From NCBI GenBank assembly GCA_030681195.1, contig JAUXXJ010000004.1:248001-312000 (forward strand): a stretch of 64,000 nucleotides of DNA, read 5' to 3'. The notes below the pieces were generated by a model. The model was given only the letters and a program-made list of their open reading frames with translations, did not search any database and was not told where the DNA came from. This document shows positions 25,960 through 35,738 of this stretch, piece by piece (positions within the stretch are counted from its first letter, which is position 1; every line of letters begins with the position of its first letter). The position numbers and the translations under genes are program-made. Origin of the DNA: Rhodocyclaceae bacterium (GTDB lineage Bacteria > Pseudomonadota > Gammaproteobacteria > Burkholderiales > Rhodocyclaceae).

Positions 25960-27420
25960 TCAGCCGCCGAACAAGCGCGCCACGCGCGCCACCGAAGCGC
26001 CCATCAGGGCCAAAGCCGGCGCCGGGAAGACGCCGATGGCGACAATGCCAACCGCGAGGGTACCGGCCGCAGCCATTTCGGCACGCGACAGATCGGCCAC
26101 GTCGCGCATTCGCGCCGAGACCGGGCCGGTAAATAACCGTCCGGCGGTGCGGAAGGCATACGCGGCGCTGATCAGCAGCGATAGCGAAAGAACGGCGACC
26201 CAGCCGCCCCAGCGGCCAAAGCCGCCGATCAGGACATGCAGTTCGGCAACAAAACCGGCCGTGCCGGGCAGGCCAACGGCGGCGGTGAGCGCCAGCACCA
26301 TGAAGAAGGCGAAGCGCGGCATGACGCGCACCAGCGACGAATAATCACCGATATCGCGGGTATGGGTGCGCTCGTAGAGCAGGCCGACCAGCAGGAACAG
26401 CGCACCCGCCACCAGCCCGTGCGCCACCATCTGCATCACCGCGCCGGTAAAGCCGGCCGAGTTGAGCGACGCCAGACCCAACAACACCACCCCCATGTGG
26501 CCGACCGAAGAATAGGCGACCATCTCCTTCAGATCGCGGCTCTTCCAGGCCAGCACGCCGCCATAGACCATGCTGATGCAGGCAAGCACGAAGAACACCG
26601 TCTGCAAGGACCAGGCCGCCCCCGGCAGCGTTTCGATGGCGCGCAGCAGGCCGTAGGAACCCATCTTCAGCAGGATGCCGGAGAGCAGGATCGAGACCGG
26701 GCTGGGCGCCTGCACGTGCGCCAGCGGCAGCCAGCCATGCAGCGGGAAGACCGGCATCTTGACGGCGAAGCCGACGAACAGGCCGAGGAAGATCCACACC
26801 TGGGTCGAAATCGGCAAGCCCCGCGCCGCCTCAGCGATGGCATCCATGGCGAAGCTGTGGGTCGGCACGGCATCGTAAAGCAGCAGGATGGCGATCAGCA
26901 TGAACACCGAACCGCCCATCGTGTAGAGCACGAAATTGAGCGCCGCCTGCTGCCGGCGCTGGCCGCCGAAACGGTTGATCAGGAAAAATAGCGGGATCAG
27001 CGTCAGCTCCCAGAACACATAGAACAGCGACCAGTCGCGTGCCATGAAAACGCCCAGCATCGCGGTCTCGAGCAGCAGCAGCAGCGCGTAGTAGAGGCGC
27101 GTCGCTTCGCGGATGCTGCCCGAAGCCAGCACCGATACCATCACCAGCAGGGTGCCAAGCAGGATCATCGGCAGCGAGAAGCCATCGACGCCAAGCGAAA
27201 AACTCGACCCCATGCGCTCGTGCCAGGCATGCGTTTCGCCATACTGCATGCCGGGCAGCGCCGCATCGAAGCCGGCCAGCAGATAGGTCGCGTAGGCGAA
27301 GGTGCCGGCCGCCACGACCAAGGCGGCATAGCGGCTTGCGCGCGGGTCGCGCACCGGCAATAGCACCACCAGAATGGCGCCGGCAAGCGGCAGCAGAAGG
27401 AGCGAAGAAAGCAGGCCCAC
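25960..27420 (-). CDS. NuoM-like membrane protein (first gene of the DAB set)
   Basis: A 486-residue NuoM-type protein: WSLFYVFWELTLIPLFFLINRFGG, FVGFAVKMPVFPLHGWLPLAHVQAPSPVSILLSGILLKMGSYGLLR, and YSSVGHMGVVLLGL. The key Glu in WELTLIP and Lys in VKMP are kept, so it should be ion-conducting. The GTG start is the best available but has no strong ribosome binding site. The stop is followed after one base by the dabA ATG. A NuoM-type subunit directly upstream of dabA, plus two more downstream of dabB, differs from the minimal two-gene DAB. Confidence 0.85.
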   Translation of the reverse strand: MGLLSSLLLLPLAGAILVVLLPVRDPRASRYAALVVAAGTFAYATYLLAGFDAALPGMQYGETHAWHERMGSSFSLGVDGFSLPMILLGTLLVMVSVLASGSIREATRLYYALLLLLETAMLGVFMARDWSLFYVFWELTLIPLFFLINRFGGQRRQQAALNFVLYTMGGSVFMLIAILLLYDAVPTHSFAMDAIAEAARGLPISTQVWIFLGLFVGFAVKMPVFPLHGWLPLAHVQAPSPVSILLSGILLKMGSYGLLRAIETLPGAAWSLQTVFFVLACISMVYGGVLAWKSRDLKEMVAYSSVGHMGVVLLGLASLNSAGFTGAVMQMVAHGLVAGALFLLVGLLYERTHTRDIGDYSSLVRVMPRFAFFMVLALTAAVGLPGTAGFVAELHVLIGGFGRWGGWVAVLSLSLLISAAYAFRTAGRLFTGPVSARMRDVADLSRAEMAAAGTLAVGIVAIGVFPAPALALMGASVARVARLFGG

Positions 27421-27435
27421 GGAGGAATCGAGTGA

Positions 27436-27459
27436 AATAGTCGGCGCTGTCGGGGTGCA
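27436..27459 (+). repeat. Degenerate short dispersed repeat (about 18/24)
   Basis: Left half well kept (AATAGTCGGCGCTG), right half decayed. Intergenic, just after the SLC13 remnant and before the NuoM-like start. Confidence 0.45.
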
Positions 27460-27486
27460 ATGTCCCGCAGCGGGTACGGCATCCGG

Positions 27487-28214
27487 TTAGAAGACGATGT
27501 TCAGCATCACCATCAGCACTGTGATGAACAGGACCGTCATGATACCCCCCGCCCGCATGTAATCGGCCACCCGATAACCGCCCGGCCCCATCAGTAGGGC
27601 ATTCACTTGATGCGTCGGCAGGAAGAACGAGTTGGAAGTTGCCAGCGCCACCGTCAAGGCGAACACCGCCGGATCCGCACCGGCGCCAATCGCGATATTG
27701 ACCGCCAGCGGCACCAGCAAGACGGTCGTGCCGACACGCGCGCGACCACCGGCAGGAACAGCGCTGCGGCGCCGACGTTCTGCATGAAGCTGGAAATGAA
27801 ACCGACGGTGCTGGAGATGGCCGGGATGACGCGCGCCTCAGTGCGCCCTGCCACTTTGAGGATGAAGCCCGCCACCTTACCCATCAGGCCGGTCTTGTCG
27901 AGGCCGGCGCCGATGATCATCACGGCGATGATGGACATCACCGCATTGCCGGAAAAGCCGCGGAACAACTCGTTGCTGGCCACCAGCGGCTTGTCGAAAC
28001 CGAACAGGCCATGGAACTGGTTGATCAGACCGAGCAGCACCAGAATGCTGACCGCCGCGACGTCGACGCCGACCACCTCAAAAGCGAACAGGAAGACCGT
28101 CAGCATCAGGATGCCGAAAACGTCAGCGATCTCAAGCGTCGGCACCACGTTGGCCACCGCAAGCCAGACAAGGAAAAACAGGGCAGCGGCGATAAGGATC
28201 TTGGTATTTTTCAT
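27487..28214 (-). pseudogene. SLC13-family permease with internal deletion and frameshift
   Basis: The N-terminal part (28214 to about 27735) encodes about 160 residues of an SLC13/DASS-type permease (IADVFGILMLTVFLFAFEVV; FRGFSGNAVMSIIAVMIIGAGL; FISSFMQNVGAAALFLPVVARV). The reading frame then switches: residues in another frame (about 27735-27487) encode the normal C-terminus (VPLAVNIAIGAGADPAVFALTVALATSNSFFLPTHQVNALLMGPGGYR). The centre of the protein, several hundred residues in full-length relatives, is missing. Start and ribosome binding site look intact. It sits between SulP and the DAB genes and is presumably non-functional. Confidence 0.8.
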
Positions 28215-28230
28215 GACAGGTTTCCTGGGA

Positions 28231-28254
28231 AAAAATCGGCGTTGGCGGGACGGC
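28231..28254 (+). repeat. Short dispersed repeat, 22/24, intergenic
   Basis: Ends two bases from the SulP stop codon, between SulP and the SLC13 remnant. Confidence 0.8.
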
Positions 28255-28256
28255 GT

Positions 28257-29972
28257 TCAGCGTGTCGGAACGAATTGCAGGGCATCTTGGGCATGCGGTG
28301 CTTTGTCCTGGGCATAGATATGGGCGAGGGCTTGATCGGCCGTGGCATGAATACTGTGCCGGCCGACATGTTCAAGCAGGCCCGTCGCGCGCATGACATC
28401 GAGTACCTGCTTCTTGAGCCCGGAGAACACCAGCGTCACGCCACCGCTGCGCAGCCGGTCGACGAGGTGGTGCATGACCTCCTCGCCCGAGGCATCCATC
28501 TCGTTGATGCCGTCGGCGACGATCAGCAAGTAAGGTGCTTGCGGGTTGGTCGCTACAGCTTCGAGAATCGCATCCTCGAAGAAGGACACATTGGCAAAAT
28601 AGAGGCGGCCATCGAAACGCACGGCGGTGACCACATCGGAGGGCGGCAGGTTGTGTACCTTCGCATCGCGCAGCGTGCCATCGGTGTAGCGTCCAAGGAT
28701 GGCGACACGCGGCGTCATGGTGCGATAGAGGTAGAGCACCAGCGCCAGGCCGGCACCGATCATGATGCCTTTGTCGAGATGCGGCGCATAGGCCAGCGTC
28801 GCCACGAAAGTCACCACCGACGCGATGCCATCATGCTTGTTGGCCTGCCAGGCATGCTTGATGGCAGCAAAGTTGATCAGGCCGATCACCGCCATGATGA
28901 TCACCGCCGCCAGCACCGCCTGCGGCAGGTGATACAGCAGCGGGGTGAGCAACAGCAGCGTCAGCAACACGAACAGGCCGGTGAACACCGACGACATGCC
29001 GGTTTTTGCGCCGGCATTGATATTCACCGCCGAGCGCGAGAACGAGCCGGAGACAGGGAAAGCCTGAGTCGCCGCGCCAACGAGATTGGCCAGCCCCTGA
29101 CCGATCAGTTCCTGATTCGGGTCGATCTTCTGCTTGGTCTTGGCCGCAATCGCCTTGGCAATCGAAATCGCTTCCATGAAGCCGACCAGCGAAATCACGA
29201 TGGCGGCCGACAGCAGTTGGCCGGCCTGCTCCATGGAAAACGGCGGCAAGCCGAGCGCTGGCAACCCCGTTGGAATGGATCCAACCACCTGACCACCCGC
29301 CTCGGCATAACCCGTCAACCACGCAACCGTCGTGGTCAGCACAACGGCAATCAGCACCCCTGGCAGCTTGGGCGCTTTCTTGCGAATCACCCACATGATC
29401 ATGATCGCAGTCACCCCCATCGCCAGCGTCATCGCGTGCGTATCGCCCACCCGCTGGACAACGCCCCAGATGTCATTGACGAAGGATTCGGAACGCCCCA
29501 TCGGCACACCGATCAGCTTATTGACCTGGGACAGACCAATGATCATCGCCGCCGCATTGGTGAAGCCGACGATGACCGGATGCGACAGGAAGTTCACCAC
29601 CACGCCCAGCTTGAACACGCCCAGCGTCAGTTGCACGACGCCAACCATCAGCGCCAGCATGATTGCCAGCGCAACGAACTGCTCCGAGCCTGGCGTTGCC
29701 AGCGGTGCCAGCGACGAGGCGGTGAGCAGCGAGGCTACCGCCACCGGCCCGGTGCCCAACTGGTTCGACGAGCCCCACATCGCCGCCACGATCACCGGCA
29801 GGAAGGCCGCATACAGGCCGAAGTACGGCGGCAGGCCGGCGAGTTGGGCATAGGCCATCGATTGCGGCACCAGCACCAGCGCCACGGTCAGGCCGGCCAT
29901 GAAGTCGGCTTTCAGGGCATCGCGCTGGAACGGCAGCCAGGCAAGGAAGGGAAACAGTTTTCTGGGATTCAT
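28257..29972 (-). CDS. SulP-family anion transporter with STAS domain
   Basis: A 571-residue SulP (SLC26-like) transporter: VALVLVPQSMAYAQLAGLPPYFGLYAAFLP, GTGPVAVASLLT, MEAISIAKAIAAKTKQKIDPNQELIGQGLANLVGA, and a C-terminal STAS domain (FDGRLYFANVSFFEDAI; ADGINEMDASGEEVMHHLVDRL). SulP members carry sulfate or bicarbonate. Position at the head of the DAB operon favours bicarbonate; this is inference. It is closely related to the SulP at 37.9-40.0 kb. ATG at 29972 is 16 bases after the Usp-like gene; no strong ribosome binding site is seen. Confidence 0.88.
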   Translation of the reverse strand: MNPRKLFPFLAWLPFQRDALKADFMAGLTVALVLVPQSMAYAQLAGLPPYFGLYAAFLPVIVAAMWGSSNQLGTGPVAVASLLTASSLAPLATPGSEQFVALAIMLALMVGVVQLTLGVFKLGVVVNFLSHPVIVGFTNAAAMIIGLSQVNKLIGVPMGRSESFVNDIWGVVQRVGDTHAMTLAMGVTAIMIMWVIRKKAPKLPGVLIAVVLTTTVAWLTGYAEAGGQVVGSIPTGLPALGLPPFSMEQAGQLLSAAIVISLVGFMEAISIAKAIAAKTKQKIDPNQELIGQGLANLVGAATQAFPVSGSFSRSAVNINAGAKTGMSSVFTGLFVLLTLLLLTPLLYHLPQAVLAAVIIMAVIGLINFAAIKHAWQANKHDGIASVVTFVATLAYAPHLDKGIMIGAGLALVLYLYRTMTPRVAILGRYTDGTLRDAKVHNLPPSDVVTAVRFDGRLYFANVSFFEDAILEAVATNPQAPYLLIVADGINEMDASGEEVMHHLVDRLRSGGVTLVFSGLKKQVLDVMRATGLLEHVGRHSIHATADQALAHIYAQDKAPHAQDALQFVPTR

Positions 29973-29988
29973 GGGGGCAATTAAGCGG

Positions 29989-30375
29989 TTATGTTTTCGG
30001 CGGGACGGCAGTGACCAGCGGACAGGCGAGCTTCCCCCACGGATCACTGGCGCGATCCTCGGCGACACCCTCCCAACCTTCCAGCGAATCGATCACCACG
30101 GTGGCAATACACTCATGGCTGTTGGCATACAGGACAATGTCACGCCGCCGCATCATGGGTTTCAGGCTCAAGGTATAGGCCACCCCTTCGCCCTGCAGCG
30201 TGGCGATGAACTCCTGCAGTTCGGTCGGCGACACGTCGCCGCGCACGCGCACCAGAATGTCGAGCTCGGCCTCTATGCGCTGGCACAGGCTGCACGCGAC
30301 CGCCAGCAGGCGACCATCGACATGATCTTCGCGGACGGCCAGCAGCACTTTGCGTTGGAGTTTGCGGATTTCCAT
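29989..30375 (-). CDS. Universal stress protein-like (UspA-fold) small protein
   Basis: A 128-residue protein starting LQRKVLLAVREDHVDGRLLAVACSLCQRIEAELDILVRV, a UspA-like first strand and helix; the usual ATP-binding G-x2-G-x9-G is not evident. It is the first gene of the long minus-strand operon, directly before SulP. Usp domains are also fused to the SulP at 42.5-45.0 kb, suggesting Usp-type regulation of these transporters. Function is inferred. Confidence 0.6.
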   Translation of the reverse strand: MEIRKLQRKVLLAVREDHVDGRLLAVACSLCQRIEAELDILVRVRGDVSPTELQEFIATLQGEGVAYTLSLKPMMRRRDIVLYANSHECIATVVIDSLEGWEGVAEDRASDPWGKLACPLVTAVPPKT

Positions 30376-30387
30376 CCACTGGCTATC

Positions 30388-30402
30388 GCAGCTTCCATGC
30401 CA
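30388..30402 (-). promoter_or_regulatory. Weak candidate sigma-54 promoter before Usp-SulP-DAB operon
   Basis: On the minus strand TGGCATGGAAGCTGC has GG and GC ten bases apart, close to the -24/-12 pattern. The predicted transcript would start almost at the usp ATG, so either the gene start lies further in or this is chance. Confidence 0.25.
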
Positions 30403-30496
30403 CGCCAGCACAAAACACATTAGTACTATTTATTTCAATGTGTTAGACGAATGTGCCGGCACCATCACTAGGCCAACAGGAAGCGTAGCATTTCAC

Positions 30497-30532
30497 TTTG
30501 CAACAAACAACGATCAAACCATGTTGCAAAGA
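30497..30532. promoter_or_regulatory. Inverted repeat upstream of the two-component genes
   Basis: Perfect 10-base arms CTTTGCAACA (30497-30506) and TGTTGCAAAG (30523-30532) with 16 bases between. It lies in the divergent region between the kinase gene and the Usp-SulP-DAB operon. Likely a regulator-binding site. Confidence 0.55.
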
Positions 30533-30544
30533 ATCATTTCAGAA

Positions 30545-30551
30545 TTGCATA

Positions 30552-30557
<6 letters not shown>
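30545..30557. promoter_or_regulatory. Perfect TTGCAT-A-ATGCAA palindrome at the kinase start
   Basis: A 13-base perfect palindrome overlapping the ATG at 30552. It shares the TTGCA core with the inverted repeat just upstream, suggesting operator sites for one regulator and autoregulation. Confidence 0.5.
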
Positions 30558-32010
<1,453 letters not shown>

Positions 32011-32018
<8 letters not shown>

Positions 32019-33363
32019 TGCCAGACTATTGATTGTCGATGACGAGAAGGTGGCCCTGCGCAACCTCGAACACGTCATGAAAAAGGAAGGCTACGACGTC
32101 ACGGCCACCCAGAGCGGCGTCAATGCCCTGGCGCATCTCGAAAAGCAGGAATTCGACATCGTGCTGACCGACCTGCGCATGGAGAAGGTGGACGGCATGC
32201 AGATCCTGCAGAAGTGCCGCGCCAGCCACCCCGATACCGAGGTCATTCTCATCACCGGCTATGCGACGCTCGAATCGGCGGTCGAGGCCATGAAGCATGG
32301 TGCCTACTACTACATCGCCAAGCCTTATCGTCTCGACGAGGTGCGCAAAGTGGTGGCCGAGGCGCTGGAGAAAATCCGTCTGCGCCGCGAAAACTCGGCC
32401 CTGCGCGAACAGGTCGAAAGCTTTCAGGGCAAGGTGCGCATCCTCACCCAGAACGCCGACATGCAGCGCCTGCTCGACATGGCGCGGCAAATTGCGCCAA
32501 CCGACTGCAATGTGCTGATCACCGGCGAATCGGGCACCGGCAAGGAACTGTTCGCCCGCTACCTGCACCATCAAAGCAAGCGCGACGGCCAGGCTTTCAT
32601 CGCCATCAACTGCGGCGCCTTCAACGAGGAACTGCTGGCGAACGAACTGTTCGGCCACCTCAAAGGCGCCTTCACCGGCGCGAGCAGCGACAAGAAAGGG
32701 CTAATCGCCGCCGCCGACGGCGGCACCCTGTTTCTCGACGAAATTACCGAGATGTCGCCCGCCATGCAGGTCAAGCTGCTGCGTGCCATTCAGGAACGCG
32801 AAGTGCTGCCGCTCGGCGCGACCAGCCCGCAGAAAGTGGACGTGCGCTTCGTCGCCGCGACCAATCGCGACATCATCGACATGGCGAAAAGCGGCGGCTT
32901 CCGCCAGGACCTGTTTTTCCGCCTCAATGTCGTCAATCTGACCATCCCCCCGCTCTCCAAGCGCCGCGACGACGTCCCGCTGCTCGCCTACCACTTCCTG
33001 CGCAAGTGCGCCGCGCGCATGAACAAGGACGTCACCGAAATCGCCCCCGAGGCAATGGAACTGCTCAAGGCTTACGACTTTCCCGGCAACGTGCGCGAAC
33101 TCGAAAACATCATCGAACGCGGCGTCGCCATCAGCACCGCCAAGCTGATCGAGACCGCGCACCTGCCCGAAGACCTGCGCGAACTGGCAATTCGCACCTT
33201 CCGCAAGAAGGAGGGCCGCCTGCCCTCGCTGGAAGAGCAGGAGCGCGACTACATCAAGTGGGTGTTACAGGAATCCGGCGGCAACCAGACACTCGCCGCA
33301 CAGATCCTCGGCATCGACCGCGTCTCGCTCTGGCGCAAGCTCAAGCGCTACCAGATGGAGTAG
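32011..33363 (+). CDS. NtrC-family sigma-54-dependent response regulator
   Basis: A 450-residue regulator: receiver domain with phospho-acceptor D54 (VLTDLRM), AAA+ domain with Walker A GESGTGKE, the sigma-54-contacting GAFTGA, and Walker B GGTLFLDEI, plus a C-terminal Fis-type HTH (NQTLAAQILGIDRVSLWRKLKRY). GAFTGA means it activates sigma-54 promoters. Target candidates in the window are the TTGCA palindromes at 30.5 kb and 42.1 kb. It is coupled to the kinase gene, and a long repeat begins 2 bases after its stop. Confidence 0.88.
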
Positions 33364-33365
33364 CG

Positions 33366-33428
33366 AAAAGTCGGCGCAGCCTCTTCGAGCCGCTTCCGGC
33401 CTGACGGCCTCACTGCTGGCAGAACGGC
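33366..33428 (+). repeat. Long form (63 bases) of the dispersed repeat
   Basis: Same length and order as the copy at 17486, differing at a handful of positions. It begins 2 bases after the response-regulator stop and extends to the end of the convergent Uma2 gene. Confidence 0.8.
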
Positions 33429-33432
33429 GCCG

Positions 33433-34011
33433 TCAATCCTCTCGTAGCACGCGCACCCAGTCGACAACGACTTGGGGAAGGATCGCCGCAGCGGTTGTAC
33501 CCTCTAGTTCCTGAACGATGGGTTTTCCGTAGGTGCCGTTTTCCAGCAGATAGATGCTGACCACCCGATCCGTCGGATGCACCAGCCAGAACTCACGCAC
33601 GCCCACCCGTTCGTAGAGCGCGCGTTTGACGATCTGGTCGTGGCCGGCCGTTGCGGGCGACAACACCTCGACGATCCAGTCCGGCGCACCACGGCAACCG
33701 CGCTCGTCAAGCTTGGCCTTGTCGCAAATCACGCTGATGTCCGGCTGCACCACGGTATCGACCCGGTCGTCGCTCTCGTCGGCCTGCGGCAGGCGCACGT
33801 CGAAGGGCGCGATGTACGGCCGACAGGGTGAGCCTTCCAGCGCATCGGCAATCTGGCGCGCCAATTCAAGCGCTACCTCCTGATGTCGCCGCGCCGGGGC
33901 TGGCCCCATGGCATAAGCAAAGCCATCGATCAGTTCGTAACGCACATCCTCCGGCCATTGGCGGTAGTCGGCGTAGGTGTGGTATTCACGATCACGTTGC
34001 GGCAGTCCCAT
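33433..34011 (-). CDS. Uma2-family (DUF820) putative restriction endonuclease-like protein
   Basis: A 192-residue Uma2 protein: YELIDGFAYAMGPAPARRHQEVALELARQI, VVQPDISVICDKAKLDERGCRGAPDWIVEVLSPAT and RALYERVGVREFWLVHPTDRVVSIYLL. The D-x-n-E-V-LSP arrangement is the PD-(D/E)xK nuclease-like core of the family. GAGGAA precedes the ATG. The biological role of Uma2 proteins is not established. It marks the start of a stretch of toxin-antitoxin and defence remnants. Confidence 0.85.
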   Translation of the reverse strand: MGLPQRDREYHTYADYRQWPEDVRYELIDGFAYAMGPAPARRHQEVALELARQIADALEGSPCRPYIAPFDVRLPQADESDDRVDTVVQPDISVICDKAKLDERGCRGAPDWIVEVLSPATAGHDQIVKRALYERVGVREFWLVHPTDRVVSIYLLENGTYGKPIVQELEGTTAAAILPQVVVDWVRVLRED

Positions 34012-34091
34012 AAATTCCTCCCTGGTTCGCGGCTCATCCTACTCCAATCGATACCGTCGACGGGCTAGGGCTGCAGGGCAAACAACCGTTG

Positions 34092-34134
34092 AAACGTCGG
34101 CGCAGCCTCTTCGGGCTGTTACCGGCGGGATGGC
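34092..34134 (+). repeat. Shortened long-form repeat
   Basis: Keeps the first 25 bases of the long form (with AAAC for AAAA) and the GCGGGATGGC end, with the middle deleted: an intermediate between the long and short forms. Confidence 0.6.
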
Positions 34135-34179
34135 ACACCGTGCTAGGATGCAATGTATACAAACGCATCAGAGGCTATT

Positions 34180-34416
34180 ATGGAAACCGCCGTCCTTACC
34201 CTGCGCGTCCCCATCGAAGTCAAGCAGCAACTCGACCAACTTGCCGACGCCACCCACCGCTCCAAATCCTGGCTAGCCGGTGAAGCCATCCAGCGCTATC
34301 TCGACCTCGAAGCCTGGCAGATCGGCCAAATCACCCAGGCGCTGGCCGAAGCCGACGCGGGCGACTTTGCCAGCGATGACGAGATGGCCGCCGTAAAGTC
34401 GAAATATGCAGCTTAA
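34180..34416 (+). CDS. CopG/RHH-type antitoxin
   Basis: A 78-residue ribbon-helix-helix protein: LTLRVPIEVKQQLDQLADATHRSKSWLAGEAIQRYL, with an acidic C-terminal tail that would bind the toxin. GAGG lies 8 bases before the ATG. The stop overlaps the next gene, a ParE-like toxin. It is likely an autorepressor of the pair. Confidence 0.82.
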   Translation: METAVLTLRVPIEVKQQLDQLADATHRSKSWLAGEAIQRYLDLEAWQIGQITQALAEADAGDFASDDEMAAVKSKYAA

Positions 34417-34813
34417 GTGGTTGCGGCAGGCGCTGCGCAACCTCGATGAAGAAGCCGCCTGGATTGCGCAGGACAGTCCGCAAAGTGCGGCTGCGTTTGT
34501 TGCACACCTGACCACCAGCGCTGAAATGCTCGCGACCCACCCGCACCTGGGCCGCCCCGGCCGTGTGCCCGGCACACGCGAGTTGGTCATTACACGCTTT
34601 CCCTACATCCTGCCCTATCGCGTCCGCGAACAAACGGTCGAAATCCTGCGCATCTTTCATACCGCCCGCAAGTGGCCGCAACGCTTTACACACTGTATTT
34701 CGGCAGAAACGGGCAACGCATCGTCGGCTTCGACAACGAACGGGGCAAGGGCGATCACTGCCACATCGACGGCGTCGAGCGGCCCTATCGCTTCGTGGAC
34801 ATCGAACGCCTGA
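34406..34813 (+). CDS. ParE/RelE-family toxin with aberrant C-terminal extension
   Basis: A 135-residue frame. Residues 1 to about 95 are a complete ParE/RelE-type toxin (MQLKWLRQALRNLDEEAAWIA; HPHLGRPGRVPGTRELVITRFPYILPYRV; VEILRIFHTARKWP), the usual family length. The remaining 40 residues are not ParE-like: they are an out-of-frame reading of a DUF6516 gene fragment that starts inside the toxin end. This suggests a deletion joined two modules and removed the toxin stop. Toxin activity is uncertain. Confidence 0.75.
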   Translation: MQLKWLRQALRNLDEEAAWIAQDSPQSAAAFVAHLTTSAEMLATHPHLGRPGRVPGTRELVITRFPYILPYRVREQTVEILRIFHTARKWPQRFTHCISAETGNASSASTTNGARAITATSTASSGPIASWTSNA

Positions 34814-34857
34814 TCGAGGATTTCATCGCCGCCGTGGAAGAAAGGAGAAAAGCATGA
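34672..34857 (+). pseudogene. N-terminally truncated DUF6516-family protein
   Basis: A 61-residue frame from GTG matching the C-terminal half of DUF6516 proteins (LYTLYFGRNGQRIVGFDNERGKGDHCHIDG, then YRFVDIERLIEDFIAAV). The N-terminal 35-40 residues of the family are missing, replaced by the end of the parE-like gene. Its stop overlaps the ATG of the HTH partner, the normal arrangement for this pair. Confidence 0.65.
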
Positions 34858-35216
34858 GACAACTGACCATCACACTGCAACCCGACTGGCAAGCCGCTTT
34901 GCGTGCCGCCGGCGCGAAAACCACACACGGCGCGGCAAACGGACGCTATCAGGGCGAATTTCTCAACTTCGAGGCACCCGCCCAGTTCTTCGGCCAACTC
35001 ACCGAAAAGCGCTGGGATATCGTGCGCCAGATGCAGGGGGAAGAAGCCATGAGCGTGCGCGAACTGGCACGGCGCATGGCGCGCGACCCCAAGCGCGTGC
35101 TGGACGATGTGCGCGTACTGATTGAACTTGGCCTCATCGAGAAAACGCCCGACGACAAAATCGTCTGCCCCTTCGCAGACATTCATGTCAACATGCACCT
35201 CGCCGCTGCCGCGTGA
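34854..35216 (+). CDS. HTH regulator, partner of DUF6516
   Basis: A 120-residue protein with a winged HTH (RWDIVRQMQGEEAMSVRELARRMARDPKRVLDDVRVLIELGLIEKT). GGAG lies upstream and the start overlaps the DUF6516 stop (ATGA). Such HTH proteins pair with DUF6516 in a presumed toxin-antitoxin-like module, so this one has probably lost its functional partner. Confidence 0.7.
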   Translation: MRQLTITLQPDWQAALRAAGAKTTHGAANGRYQGEFLNFEAPAQFFGQLTEKRWDIVRQMQGEEAMSVRELARRMARDPKRVLDDVRVLIELGLIEKTPDDKIVCPFADIHVNMHLAAAA

Positions 35217-35512
35217 ATAGCAAGCTCGACCCCATCGACGCTTTCATCGCCCGCTGGCAGAGCGTCACCGCTTCCGAACTCGCCACGGCGCAGAGCTTCG
35301 TCATCGACCTGTGCCGCCTGCTTGAGCTGGACGTGCCGCACCCCACCCCCGAGCAGGACTACATGTTCGAGCGGCCGGTCAGCTTTCGTCATGGCGACGG
35401 CGGCAGCAGCCCCGGCCGCATCGACTGCTATCGGCGCGGCTGCTTCGTCCTCGAAGCCAAAAAGCTAAAAGTCGGCGCTGGCGGGACGGCAGGAAGGTGC
35501 CCGAAGCGGTAG
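35213..35512 (+). pseudogene. N-terminal fragment of a type IIL/MmeI-like DNA methyltransferase
   Basis: A 99-residue frame from GTG overlapping the previous stop. Residues 1-83 (FIARWQSVTASELATAQSFVIDLCRLLELDVP; YMFERPVSFRHGDGGSS; GRIDCYRRGCFVLEAKK) match the start of large class I DNA methyltransferases and type IIL enzymes, which are about 900 residues or more. After EAKKL the sequence becomes a perfect dispersed repeat (KVGAGGTA) and stops soon after. The rest of the gene is absent. Confidence 0.72.
35467..35490 (+). repeat. Short dispersed repeat, perfect 24/24, at the methyltransferase breakpoint
   Basis: Perfect copy exactly where homology to the methyltransferase family ends, so it marks or is associated with the deletion breakpoint. 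Confidence 0.85.
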
Positions 35513-35738
35513 TAGCTGACTTAGAAAAGCTGACGTTCGGCACTTGACTCAATTCGAGCCTATCCCGTTTAACTCACTCAGATGCTGACTAGGGTTGTTG
35601 CGCGTTAATTTTCTGTGCAGAGGTTGCTTCATACTTGGCTCTGATTGCATCCCTCAGGGGGGCCAGCGCTCTCAGGGTCGTATTTGCAATACTTCCCACC
35701 GCGCTAAGCACTGCTCCGTCGTTTCCCACAGTCAGCCG
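35513..35738. other. 226-base non-coding gap with possible gene remnant
   Basis: No convincing gene. On the minus strand a 46-codon frame from about 35728 to 35588 (ending KINAQQP) is open but matches no family I recognise and may be the tail of a lost gene. Confidence 0.3.

Noticed and set aside
35513..35738. Possible insertion-sequence end in the gap after the methyltransferase fragment
   Set aside because: No terminal inverted repeat, target duplication or transposase residues could be identified.
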